From: Epiperipatus broadwayi
Lineage: Eukaryota > Onychophora > Udeonychophora > Euonychophora > Peripatidae
Direction: 5' to 3'
Assembly: GCA_028023455.1 (NCBI GenBank)
Contig: JAQFVV010000012.1
Location: 7,972,499-8,036,498 of the forward strand
Length of the DNA stretch: 64,000 bases
Positions 25,617-36,073 of this stretch are shown piece after piece. Made by a program: the position numbers and the translations under genes. The notes beneath the pieces are model-generated. The model was not told the origin of the DNA and did no database searches. It was given only the letters and a program-made list of their open reading frames with translations. Positions within the stretch are counted from its first letter, which is position 1; each line of letters begins with the position of its first letter.

Positions 25617-26412
25617 TGTGCCAGTCAGTTTTAAATGACTGCCACAAAGTTGACTGCAAGCATTAGTTGCAGTCCAAACAAATGTACGTATTATAATAAA
25701 AGGAGTGGTCTGTGCAGGTATATTTCTCTGTTGCTTACACACACACTATATTTAAAATAAATAGGATGAATGGTGATAATACGCCTATAAATAAACTAAT
25801 GCGGACACCACATATAAATATGTATTTTGCTGTTAATAAATGCTATATGTTTTTTTTTATTTATGATATGAATAAATATGGCAGAGGGTTAAAGAAATTC
25901 TTATGGGAAACTGAAATGTATTTGCAAATAACCCAACAGTAAACATATTTTATTTTGATTTTATTTTATTTTAGATTCTCAAATGTTGTATTTTTTTTTT
26001 CTGTTGCTTGTTGAATATTCTTTTTGGAAAACTCAAAAACAATTTTTATGTGACAACAAGTATACAGTTTTATAATTTTTTTTTTTTTACAACTTAATGT
26101 TCATGACCGCAGGCAAGCCAATGACCTCTTTCTTTTATCATATAATGTTTTTGGAAAACAACTGTAGAAATTGTATCAGTTGTTATTCGGCTTGACACCT
26201 ATTCAAAATTATTTAATTAGATAAATGTAATTTTACTTTATTGTTTAAAGAAATCAAGGGATTGGAATTTAAATGGTCTGTGAAATTCTGAAATTAATTA
26301 AAAGATAGCTAAAATTAAATCCATTGTTTGGACTTGTTTAATTAAAAACAGAAATGTAAAAGCAATAACTTGTGGAGGGGATGAGAGAATACACCCTGTA
26401 ATGGGGGGGATG

Positions 26413-26420
26413 TATAAAGG
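26413..26420 (+). promoter_or_regulatory. Candidate TATA box of the LTR promoter
   Basis: TATAAAGG follows a G-rich tract about 800 bases into the LTR. The 3' LTR keeps the same box (34261-34268). About 60 bases downstream a small hairpin ACGGG...CCCGT is also conserved. Start-site position is inferred only. Confidence 0.45.
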
Positions 26421-27189
26421 CTGGTCAGGTGAAATTTAATTAGTTAGCTGGGTTACATTGGTTGATACTCACACGGGCACTCTTACCCGTTAGCAGTATA
26501 GTTTCCGGAGTGTACAGACAAAAGGAAAAGAAAAAGAATTAGGAGTGTAAAAACTATTTATTCGGAATGCTGAACGTATTTTAAAAGGCGCAGACCAAGA
26601 AATATGATATTCATTGACTGAAAAAGAAAAATACAATTGAAATTTAAGCTAATGTTGTATATCGCTAAGGAAATGGAATCAGGATTTATTCGTGATTCTG
26701 CAATGGATATGGAGTAGAAACCAAGTTCGGTACATTCGCACAGCTCGGAGTCCTACATAGCCATCCAGTGATGTGACTTTCGATTTCTGAAAGTGTAGCT
26801 GCTATAGACAATTTGCCAACTTCCATGTAGGCCCTGTGAAGTAATCACCTGCACAGCAGATATATATCACCCTCAAAATCATAGTCCAGAGAAGAATGAA
26901 GACTTCGGGAAGTATTATTTGTGTTTTTTTTTATATTTTGTTTTTTATGTCTTATTATGAGTAATTCGTCATTTGACTTAAATTGCTATTATTAAGTGAG
27001 CCAATGAATTGCGTAATTCAGTCATAAATATTTTGTTTGTAATTTTAACGTAAAGCTTCACGTAATTCATTGGAGTATCTAAATAAATTATAAAAGAATC
27101 GATAAAGTAAATATGAAATATTTCAAAATAGTTAAGTAGAAATAATTGGGTGGTTTGGTCATTGGATGTATGTGTTTCGCTTTGAGATA

Positions 27190-27480
27190 ATAGAAAATTT
27201 ATTCCATCCGCTAAGTGCAGGATTGTTTTTATAAGGAATAAAAGTATGTAAGACAGCGTTCCAAATAATTATTATTGTCCGCTATGGGCAGGACTCATAT
27301 TATGAAACTTTTAAGATTAAAATTGTAGTTTAGAACGAGTTTGTTCCCCGAGTAAATTTATTCCATCCGCTAAGTGCAGGATTGTTTTCATAAGGAATAA
27401 AAGTGTGTACGAAAGTGTTCCAAATAATTATTATTGTCTGCCACGTGCAGGACTCAGATATTGGAACACTTAAGATTCTA
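27190..27480 (+). repeat. Tandem ~160-bp repeat inside the LTR with a fourfold CCGCTAAGTGCAGGA motif
   Basis: AAATTTATTCCATCCGCTAA begins two tandem units (27196 and 27356). Each unit has two copies of a short motif: CCGCTAAGTGCAGGA, CCGCTATGGGCAGGA, CCGCTAAGTGCAGGA and TGCCACGTGCAGGA, in order. The equivalent array is in the 3' LTR (about 35045-35330). Confidence 0.8.
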
Positions 27481-28144
27481 CTATCATTAAATCGTGGCTA
27501 ACTCTTTTTTTTTTATTATTATGAAACACGTACATACCATGGCCAATACACATTGTTTTATAAGAAATTTTGTTTTGAGTTTAAAGTGTAAGCAGGGGAG
27601 AATTTCAGACCATTCCTTTCCCATTCATGAAACTTTAAAATTTATTATATGCTCGAATTTTAATTACTATCGTTTATGTGTGTGTTTATTTTGTAAATAT
27701 TTATATAATCATAGAGGGCTTAATAAATTTAATATCTAATTGTAAAGAACAGAGTTGTGCTGTGTATTTGATAATGATATTAGTGTTTGACCTTTTCTGT
27801 TTATGAAGCAACAAATCACCATCCCGAGATCAGGAGTTGATTGAGCTAGTCAGGGATTAAATTTACCGGGATCGGGAATCATTCGTTAGGCATTCACTTT
27901 CTATTGATTTTTTATAAGAGATTATAGCTCTTTACTTATTACATGATCATATCCCTTGGGCAGGGAAGCAATCTCTTTCTTAAGGTGACGCGTAAAGGTT
28001 GCAGTAAACGAACCTTTCAAAGGTATGATTATAGTAATGTATATTTTGGATGCCTTTGAATATTTCTTAATTGCTGCTCGATCTCAGAAAACGCATGTCA
28101 TGCTCAATGCGGTATATAGAGAGGCAGTGACCGTTACAGAAAAA

Positions 28145-28162
28145 TGGCGTTCAACGTGTTAT
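28145..28162 (+). other. Primer binding site, tRNA-Lys-like
   Basis: TGGCGTTCAACGTG lies six bases after the LTR end. It matches 12 of the first 14 bases of the tRNA-Lys(CTT) primer site used by several retroelements. TGG complements the tRNA CCA end. The two mismatches and the 6-base gap leave some doubt. Confidence 0.6.
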
Positions 28163-28409
28163 TGGGCACGATGCAATTCGTATGCACATAAGTTAATAGT
28201 GGAGGTCACAGCCGTGTTATATAAATAATAAATGGAATAGAAAAATTATTAGTATTTTCTTAATAGGAGAGGTTTGGGCAGATAGCAAGCTACATTGAGA
28301 ATAAAAAAAAAAGGGAAAGTAATAAATAAACATATACTAGCTATATATAGATGGCAAACAAATTAGGGTGAGCTAAGTGCGAATGTACCGAGATTTAATA
28401 AAAAAGAAA

Positions 28410-28580
28410 TAAATAAATAGAATACTTTGCTAGCGTTGAGTTTTAATAACAAATAAATAAACAAAATACTTTGTAAGAAATAAATAAAATACTTTGTTAA
28501 CGTTTATATATAGTAAAGAGTGAAATAGATAACTAGAATACTTTGTTATAAATACACAGAATACCTTGTTAGCGTCTAGA
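28410..28580 (+). repeat. Five-copy degenerate repeat in the retroelement leader
   Basis: AATACTTTGCTAGCGT, AATACTTTGTAAG, AATACTTTGTTAACGT, AATACTTTGTTATAA and AATACCTTGTTAGCGT occur at about 28420, 28465, 28488, 28538 and 28560, separated by AAATAAATAA-type spacers. They sit between the primer site and Gag, where a packaging signal would be expected. Confidence 0.65.
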
Positions 28581-28632
28581 TATTGTAAAGAAAGAACAGT
28601 TTACCGAAAGAACTAATAAATAGTATTTATTC

Positions 28633-29743
28633 ATGTGGACCAGATCATTTACAAAAAAAAAAATGGATGAGCAAAAATTCGATAAAAAGGATGAAGAAAG
28701 TCGAGATATAGAGCAGGAAAGCAAGGTAGAAACAGAAGGCAATGAGCAAAATAGAATAGAATTTGAAATGGAAAAAAACTTAATAAATATAATGGTGGAC
28801 TTTATGAAGAGAATGAGAGAAGAAATAGCCAAGATAACACCCCAAATAGATGATGTAAGAAAAGATATGGAAAAACGAATGGAAGACTTGTCCCAAAGAC
28901 TAGACAATGTTAAAGATGAAACATTACAGGAATCAAGAATAAAAAGCCCTAATGTAGAAATAAAATATGATAACCTTGAGCTAAATGATAGTAAACATAC
29001 AGAAGCTATAGCAAATAGACGACATGCAACAGGACTAGAGTTTGAGGGCATGCATGAAAGAATTGATGAAAAAAGAAGTGAGATGGAAAATAGCTGCAAT
29101 AGCAAAATATACGAAATAGAGAAGAAGCTGGTAGGAAATGATTCTAAAGTAGCGAAAATAGAAAACACAGTAAAGCAGATAGAACAACAGATCATGATAC
29201 TAATTAGCAGTAGCAACAAACATGAACAAGAAGCTACTAATGTAGAATCAGATACTCAGATAAAACAATGTGAGATAGATAAGGAAGGAGGCAGTGATAC
29301 AATAAATATAATAACAGATAAAATGGACAAAAGTAATGCAGACATAGAATGTAAAAAGTCAGGGAAGGAAGATATGAGTGATACAAGTGCACTAAACATT
29401 AACCAATTTAGAAAAATTAAAGTGTTTGAAGGGCAGACAAGGGAGACTCCGATAGAACATCTCAATAGTTTAGAAAATTATTTTAGAATAAATAGGATGG
29501 ATGATACTAGCCAGTTAACCATAGCATACAACTACCTCCAAGGGGATGCTCTTGCATGGTGGAAGTCACTTTTGCCACCCAAGCATGTACGAAGAATATA
29601 AAAAAGCTTTGCTGCGAGACTTTTGGAGTGACGAAAGACAAGAGATGGTATTATACCAAATAATGCAAGAAAAATATAAAATGGGTGGAGGTGAGAGTTA
29701 CTCAAAGTTCTTCAGAAGACAAGTGGCCAAGCTCCGACTTTAG
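28633..29743 (+). pseudogene. gag: Gag of the Ty3/gypsy element, frameshifted
   Basis: The first frame (28633-29601, 322 codons) starts with MWTRSFTKKKMDEQ. Residues ~10-210 are highly charged with heptad-like spacing, including MEKRMEDLSQRLDNV, so a coiled coil is likely. The retrotransposon Gag core starts near residue 255 (FRKIKVFEGQTRETP, then YNYLQGDALAWWKSL). The frame breaks at about 29580-29600. Gag continues in the next frame (EEYKKALLRDFWSDERQ, YSKFFRRQVAKL) up to an in-frame TAG at 29741-29743, after which the same frame runs on into the Gag end and protease. No CCHC knuckle is visible, which is unusual for Gag. It would form the particle shell. The break and stop may be decay, or one may be a recoding site. 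Confidence 0.85.
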
Positions 29744-30589
29744 AAGCCTGCCATATATCAGGGCCAGATCATCAGAATAATACGGCACAATTTACCGTTC
29801 CGTATCGAACAAATGCTTTTAACGGTAAATACGAACTCAACGGAACAGCTAGCAGAATTACTAAATAGTATCGACATCAACCAGCAAGGCAGACCAGTAG
29901 ATAAAACAGATATGACCGATAATGGTAGGGTCATACAGGAAAAAAAAGATACAGATTCATATAACGAAATATCGAATCTAGTTTGTTCATGGGAGGATAG
30001 AGTGCCAGAATACGTACCGCAAAAGTGCCCCACGATAAGAATAACATTAGAAGGAGTAGAAGCATTAGCATTAGTGGACTCAGGTAGTCAAATTTCAGTA
30101 ATTTCAGAAAATCTGTATAAGAAATTAGTCATTAGTAACCCTAGAGTAGAAACGCTTCCATTACGGGCTGCCCAGGTAACACTAGCAAACAACCGAAAGG
30201 CCAAGCTCGAACCTCGCCAGATATGGATACAAATAGAATACCAGGGAATGATGACATACCATGCGTTTCTGATTATGAGCAACTTGATTCATGAGGCAGT
30301 ATTGGGCTCAGACCTCTTGCACATGAACAAATGTAATATAAATTACGAAGAGGAATGGGTGATATGCAATGGTCACCAAATACAATTCTCGCAGTCATCA
30401 GTGTCTGGTATGACAGGACTGTGTTGCATGAACCAGTCTACCATAGAGATTCTGGAAGAAAAGGTCAGTATGGCTGGAATAGCTTCATCAAATGAGAAGA
30501 AAAAGCTCAAATCTCTACTGCAAGATTACGACACGATATTCTCTGATACCCCAGGGATAATTAAGGGGTATACGCAAAGGATAAGATAA
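29744..30589 (+). pseudogene. pol (PR): Gag C-terminus and aspartic protease of the Ty3/gypsy element
   Basis: Same frame as the second part of Gag after the TAG. From 29813 the frame is open for 258 codons. The retropepsin-type active site ALVDSGSQISVISE lies at codons ~86-99, and AVLGSDLLHMN is the usual flap-distal strand. The end (LLQDYDTIFSDTPGIIKGYTQ) is the linker that precedes RT in gypsy Pol. The frame stops at 30589, and RT continues one frame over, so a small indel lies near 30575-30590. The protease would cleave Gag and Pol. Confidence 0.88.
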
Positions 30590-31150
30590 AGCTGGGAGAA
30601 CCATTCCAGGCACGTTCATACCCCATACCTCACAAATTTAAGGAAGAAGTCGAGCGTCAATTGGAGCAGATGATGGAGTGGGGTGTGATTGATAAATGCT
30701 CCTCACCATACTGCAACCCTCTAGTAGCTGTAAAAAAGAAAAACGGATCTATCAGAATATGTCTTGATGCTCGCCAGTTGAACCGTGCAACAATACCTGA
30801 CTGCACCATTCCGCCACCTATACAAGAACTGCTAATGAAGTTTAAAGGAAAAAGTATCTTCTCGACGTTCGATCTTACTGCCAGCTATTGGCAGATCGAG
30901 TTACTTCCAGCGGACCATCAATACACTGCATTCAGATATGGGGGATACTCGTACCAATTTAACCAAATGCCTTTTGGGTTAATTAACAGTGGAGCAGGAC
31001 TGCTACGGTGTTTAGATCAAGTGCTAAGACCTGAAGTCAAGAAAAGTATAATTACTTATGTTGATGATGATGTGGTGGCATCATCATCTATGGAAGAACA
31101 TTTTCAACAACTGCAGACATTTTTCAAAGAATGCCACGATAAGAGCAAAA
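30590..31150 (+). pseudogene. pol (RT): Reverse transcriptase of the Ty3/gypsy element (fingers and palm)
   Basis: RT blocks in order: EPFQARSYPIPHKFKEEVER, GVIDKCSSPYCNPLVAVKKK, RICLDARQLN, FSTFDLTASYWQIEL, TAFRYGGYSYQFNQMPFGL, and the catalytic ITYVDDDVVAS at about 31056-31088. The usual box is YVDD followed by a hydrophobic residue; here a third aspartate follows. Both catalytic aspartates of the box and the one in TFDL are present. The frame ends near 31140-31155, where an indel shifts it into that of the thumb and RNase H. Confidence 0.92.
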
Positions 31151-31893
31151 CTTAAAAAAAGCACACTGGTATCCAATGAAATCGAATTTTTTGGCCATTT
31201 GGTAGGAGAATCTGGAATCAAACCACATCCAGACAAAATCAAGGCCATCACTGAGTTTCCTAGACCCCGAACAAAGAAAAATGTGCGTTCTTTTTTGGGT
31301 CTATGCAATTTCTACAATAGATTCTGTGAGAAATTTGCGGATCAAATGGAGCCATTGCTGCGACTCATTAGGAAAGACATACATTGGAGTTGGACGCAAG
31401 AACAAGAGGAAGCATTTGAAAGAGTAAAGAGAAATTTTGTAAAACAAGTTGTGTTGGCATATCCGGACTTTGATAGACCATTTTTACTCCAAACCGATAG
31501 TAGTGGATATGGATTGGGGGTCACTCTTTCTCAATCCAGCATGATGGACAACTGGGAGTACTATATTTCATAAGCCGTCTGCTGAAAGGACCGGAGATAA
31601 ACTACACTGTTACAGAAAAAGAGGCCCTGGCCATTGTATGGGCGTTTCAGAAGTTTCGTCCCATCCTGTTGGGTTCTGAGGTAGTGGTGATTACAGACCA
31701 CAAAAGTTTGGAATTCCTCAACCATAGCTACCTTAATAATAGCCGTTTGGTATGTTGGAGCCTGTTCCTCCAAGAATTTAACTACTCAGTTAGTTACTGT
31801 AAGGGGGCTGAGAATATAGTAGCTGACGTACTCGGCCGCCATCCAGTCCCAATCCAACAGCAACCTGGAAATCTAGATAACATATATAGCTAA
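31143..31893 (+). pseudogene. pol (RH): RT thumb, connection and RNase H of the Ty3/gypsy element
   Basis: The frame used by 31058-31573 carries EFFGHLVGESGIKPHPDKI and VRSFLGLCNFYNRF, the conserved RT C-terminal blocks, then the RNase H start (LLQTDSSGYGLGVTL). A further frameshift near 31530-31570 moves the rest of RNase H to another frame: YTVTEKEALAIVWAFQKFRP, VVVITDHKSLEFL, and ENIVADVLGRHP, ending with a stop at 31891-31893. D, E and D positions of the RNase H active site (TDSS, EKEAL, TDHK) are present. Confidence 0.88.
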
Positions 31894-31897
31894 TATT

Positions 31898-33116
31898 GTG
31901 TCCTGCAGTGGTGAAAGCATCGAGAAACATCTATCTCAACTGACTGAAAAACAACATGAAGACAAAAAGCTATGTCAAATTATGACTCAATGCCAGAAAT
32001 CACCAGGAAAAACAAATACACAGAGATATAAAATTGACAAAGGCATGTTATATTATCGAATTCAAGAAGGGAGCGAGGATTGGAGAGTGATGGTACCACC
32101 CCAAATGAGGAACTCTCTCATCACAGACATCCACAAATTGTATGGACATTACGGTACTTACAAAACAAAATACTGCCTTCAACGGTGGTTTTACTGGCCA
32201 GGGATGCACAGAGATATAATTGCCACATTAAACAAATGTGAAGTATGTCAACGGGCAAAGCCACAGAATAAATCATACACTAGTCACATGAAATCAATCA
32301 TCCCAAAGATTTGCCCTAATGAAATCATGGCCATTGACTTTTATGGTCCTCTGCCCCCTTTTAATAGAAAGAAATACTTATTGATGGTATATGACCTAAT
32401 TTCAAAGTGGGTTGCAGCATATCCTTTGTCCAGGACCACGACAAAAGAAACTATTAGGGTATTAGATTCTCTGCATTTCCCGCAGGTCGGAAAGCCAAAA
32501 TCAATTTTATGTGATCATGGAACCCCATTTGTATCAGAGGAATGGAATAAATGGATGGCAAGGCGAGAAATTAAACACACCCTTACATCCATCAGGAACC
32601 CTCAAAGCAATCCATTCGAACGGGTTATGAGGGAGTTGGGAAGACTGTTCCGCACATACCTGCCCACAAATCATAGGGGATGGGTCAAACAATTGCTACT
32701 GATACTCAATTTTATTAATTGGTCAGCAAATGAATCTACAGGACTCCCACCAATACAGCTGCATTTTGGAAAACCTGTTCCAAAACTATTCGACACTGAA
32801 TTCTCAGGGAACATAGAAAAACCCATTGACATGGAGAAGGACAAGGGAAGAGCTTGGGCCCAGATGTGGAAAATGAGCCACCGAAGACAAAAAAAGAAAA
32901 TGCCCATCACAGCATCAGTTTAAGGTCGGGGATAAAGTGATGGTTTGTACACCCCATGTCAGCGTCCCAGAAAAATCTCAATTTAAAAAATTTTTCAACT
33001 TATACGAAGGTCCATTTGAAATTGTAGAATGCTGTGGTGACAGCACATTCTGGGTAAAGACTGAGAAGGGAATCAAGGGCTCATATAATGCCCGCGCACT
33101 GAAACCTGTTAGGTAG
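31898..33116 (+). pseudogene. pol (IN): Integrase of the Ty3/gypsy element
   Basis: The main frame is 31898-32923. It has the zinc-binding H-H-C-C region (HKLYGHYGTY... and CEVCQRAK) and the catalytic D-D-E core: AIDFYGP, LCDHGTPF and the E of NPQSNPFERVMREL. A frameshift in an A-rich run near 32885-32900 puts the C-terminal domain in a third frame (FKVGDKVMVCTPH, then NLYEGPFEIVE, a GPF/Y-type module), ending at TAG 33114-33116. There is no chromodomain and no env-like frame before the polypurine tract. Order RT-RNase H-integrase identifies the superfamily as Ty3/gypsy. Confidence 0.92.
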
Positions 33117-33452
33117 ACAATCATTGGACATTACGATTAATAGATTTGTATGTATATATTCTTTAAGATTTTGATTTTCGTTTTCTAATGACACAACTGT
33201 ATATATAGTTAAGTATAAACTAATTTTTTTTTTGTTACATATATAATAAACTAGTATATTCATTAGTATTGGATGTAAATTAGTATATCCCTTAAGATTT
33301 TTATTTTCATTATTAATAACACAATCGTATATAGTCAAACTAATATTTCTTTTTAAATTGTAATGAACCAGTATATTCATCAATAATATTAAATATAAGT
33401 GAAAGTAATTTAATATAGACTTTAAATGGTTAACCCATTTAGAAGTCTCATT

Positions 33453-33467
33453 AAGGGAGGGGGGTAT
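33453..33467 (+). other. Polypurine tract
   Basis: AAGGGAGGGGGG directly before the 3' LTR; the known primer site for plus-strand DNA synthesis. Confidence 0.85.
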
Positions 33468-35990
33468 TGTGACAGTCAGTTTTAAATGACTGCCACAAAG
33501 TTGACTGCAAGCATTAGTTGCAGTCCAAACAAATGTACATATTATAATAAAAGGAGTGGTCTGTGCAGGTATATTTCTCTGTTGCTTACACACACACTAT
33601 ATTTAAAATAAATAGGATGAATGGTGATAATACGCCTATAAATAAACAAATGCGGACACCACATATAAATATGTATTTTGCTGTTAATAAATGCTATATG
33701 TTTTTTATTTATGATATGAATAAATATGGCAGAGGGTTAAAGAAATTCTTATGGGAAACTGAAATGTATTTGCAAATAACCCAACAGTAAACATATTTTA
33801 TTTTGATTTGATTTTATTTTAGATTCTCAAATGTTGTATTTTTTTTTTCTGTTGCTTGTTGAATATTCTTTTTGGAAAACTCAAAAACAATTTTTATGTG
33901 ACAACAAGTATACAGTTTTATAATTATTTTTTTTTTACAACTTAATGTTCATGACCGCAGGCAAGCCAATGACCTCTTTCTTTTATCGTATAATATTTTT
34001 GGAAAACAACTGTAGAAATTGTATCAGTGGTTATTCAGCTTGACACCTATTCAAAATTATTTAATTAGATAAATGTAATTTTACTTTATTGTTTAAAGAA
34101 ATCAAGGGATTGGAAGTTAAATGGTCTGTGAAATTCTGAAATTAATTAAAAGATAGCTAAAATTAAATCCATTGTTTGGACTTGTTTAATTAAAAACAGA
34201 AATGTAAAAGCAATAACTTGTGGAGGGGATGAGAGAATACACCCTGTAATGGGGGGGATATATAAAGGCTGGTCAGGTGAAATTTAATTAGTTAGCTGGG
34301 TTACATTGGTTGATACTCACACGGGCACTCTTACCCGTTAGCAGTATAGTTTCCGGAGTGTACAGACAAAAGGAAAAGAAAAAGAATTAGGAGTGTAAAA
34401 ACTATTTATTCGGAATGCTGAACGTATTTTAAAAGGCGCAGACCAAGAAATATGATATTCATTGACTGAAAAAGAAAAATACAATTGAAATTTAAGCTAA
34501 TGTTGTATATCGCTAAGGAAATGGAATCAGGATTTATTCATGATTCTGCAATGGATATGTAGTAGAAACCAAGTTCGGTACATTCGCACAGCTCGGAGTC
34601 CTACATAGCCATCCAGTGATGTGACTTTCCATTTCTGAAAGTGTAGCTGCTATGGACAATTTGCCAACTTCCATATAGGCCCTGTGAAGTAATCACCTGC
34701 GCAGCAGGTATATATCGCCCTCAAAATCATAGCCCGGAGAAGAACGAAGACTTCGGGAAGTATTATTTATGTTTTTTTTTTATATTTTGTTTTTTGTGTC
34801 TTATTATGAGTAATTCATCATTTGACTTAAATTGCTATTATTAAATGAGCCAATGAATTGCGTAATTCAGTCATAAATATTTTGTTTGTAATTTTAACGT
34901 AAAGCTTCACGTAATTCATTGGAGTATCTAAATAAATTATAAAAGAATCGATAAAGTAAATATGAAATATTTCAAAATAGTTAAATAGAAATAATTGGGT
35001 GGTTTGGTCATTGGATGTATGTGTTTCGCTTTGAAATAATAGAAAATTTATTCCATCCGCTAAGTGCAGGATTGTTTTTATAAGGAATAAAAGTATGTAA
35101 GACAGTGTTCCAAATAATTATTATTGTCCGCTATGGGCAGGACTCATATTATGGAACTTTTAAGATTAAAATTGTAGTTTAGCACGAGTTTGTTCCCCGA
35201 GTAAATTTATTCCATCCGCTAAGTGCAGGATTGTTTTCATAAGGAATAAAAGTGTGTATGAAAGTGTTCCAAATAATTATTATTGTCCGCCACGTGCAGG
35301 ACTCAGATATTGGAACACTTAAGATTCTACTATCATTAACTCGTGGCTAACTCATTTTTTTTTATTATTATGAAACACGTACATACCATGGCCAATACAC
35401 ATTGTTTTATAAGAAATTTTGTTTTGAGTTTAAAGTGTAAGCAGGGGAGAATTTCAGACCATTCCTTTCCCATTCATGAAACTTTAAAATTTATTATATG
35501 CTTGAATTTTAATTACTATCGTTTATGTGTGTGTTTATTATTTTGTAAATATTTATATAATCATAGAGGGCTTAATAAATTTAATATCTAATTGTAAAGT
35601 ACGGAGTTGTGCTGTGTATTTGATAATGATATTAGTGTTTGACCTTTTCTGTTAACGAAGCAACAAACCACCATCCCGAGATCAGGAGTTGATTGAGCTA
35701 GTCAGGGATTAAACTTACTGGGATCGGGAATCATTCATTAGGCATTCACTTTCTATTGATTTTTTATAAGAGATTATAGCTCTTTACTTATTACATGATC
35801 ATATCCCTTGGGCAGGGGAGCAATCTCTTTCTTAAGGTGGTGCGTAAAGGTTGCAGTAAACGAACCTTTCAAAGGTATGATTATAGTAATGTATATTTTG
35901 GATGCCTTTGAATATTTCTTAATTGCTGCTCGATCTCAGAAAACGCATGTCATGCTCAATGCGGTATAGAGAGAGGCAGTGACCGATACA
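33468..35990 (+). mobile_element. 3' LTR of the Ty3/gypsy retrotransposon
   Basis: Begins TGTGACAG and ends CCGATACA; 2,523 bases against 2,522 for the 5' LTR. Same TATA-like box, hairpin and tandem motif array. Followed by ATAT, equal to the 5' flank. It has no PBS downstream; LINE sequence resumes instead. Confidence 0.95.
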
Positions 35991-36073
35991 ATATAGTGTT
36001 ATTTATATAGATATAGGTTAAGCATAAAAACATAAACATATAGTTTTTAATTTAAATCTATTGTTATCGTACA

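Larger units (their letters stand above)
25617..28138 (+). mobile_element. 5' LTR of Ty3/gypsy retrotransposon (2.52 kb)
   Basis: Starts TGTGCCAG and ends CCGTTACA. It matches 33468-35990 along its whole length with roughly 50 substitutions and a few homopolymer indels, about 2% divergence by hand comparison. Most differences are transitions, many at CG/TG or CG/CA sites. The 4 bases before it (ATAT, 25613-25616) equal the 4 after the 3' LTR (35991-35994), which fits a target duplication. At 2.5 kb the LTR is long for this superfamily. Short open frames at 25712-25942 and 27494-27739 are kept in both LTRs, but so is everything else, so they are not called as genes. Confidence 0.95.

Noticed and set aside
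28569-29219. 216-codon minus-strand frame
   Set aside because: Shadow of the charged Gag coiled coil on the other strand (S/L/F/I-rich).
33081-33593. 170-codon minus-strand frame over the end of integrase and the LTR start
   Set aside because: Antisense to integrase and LTR sequence; no family resemblance.
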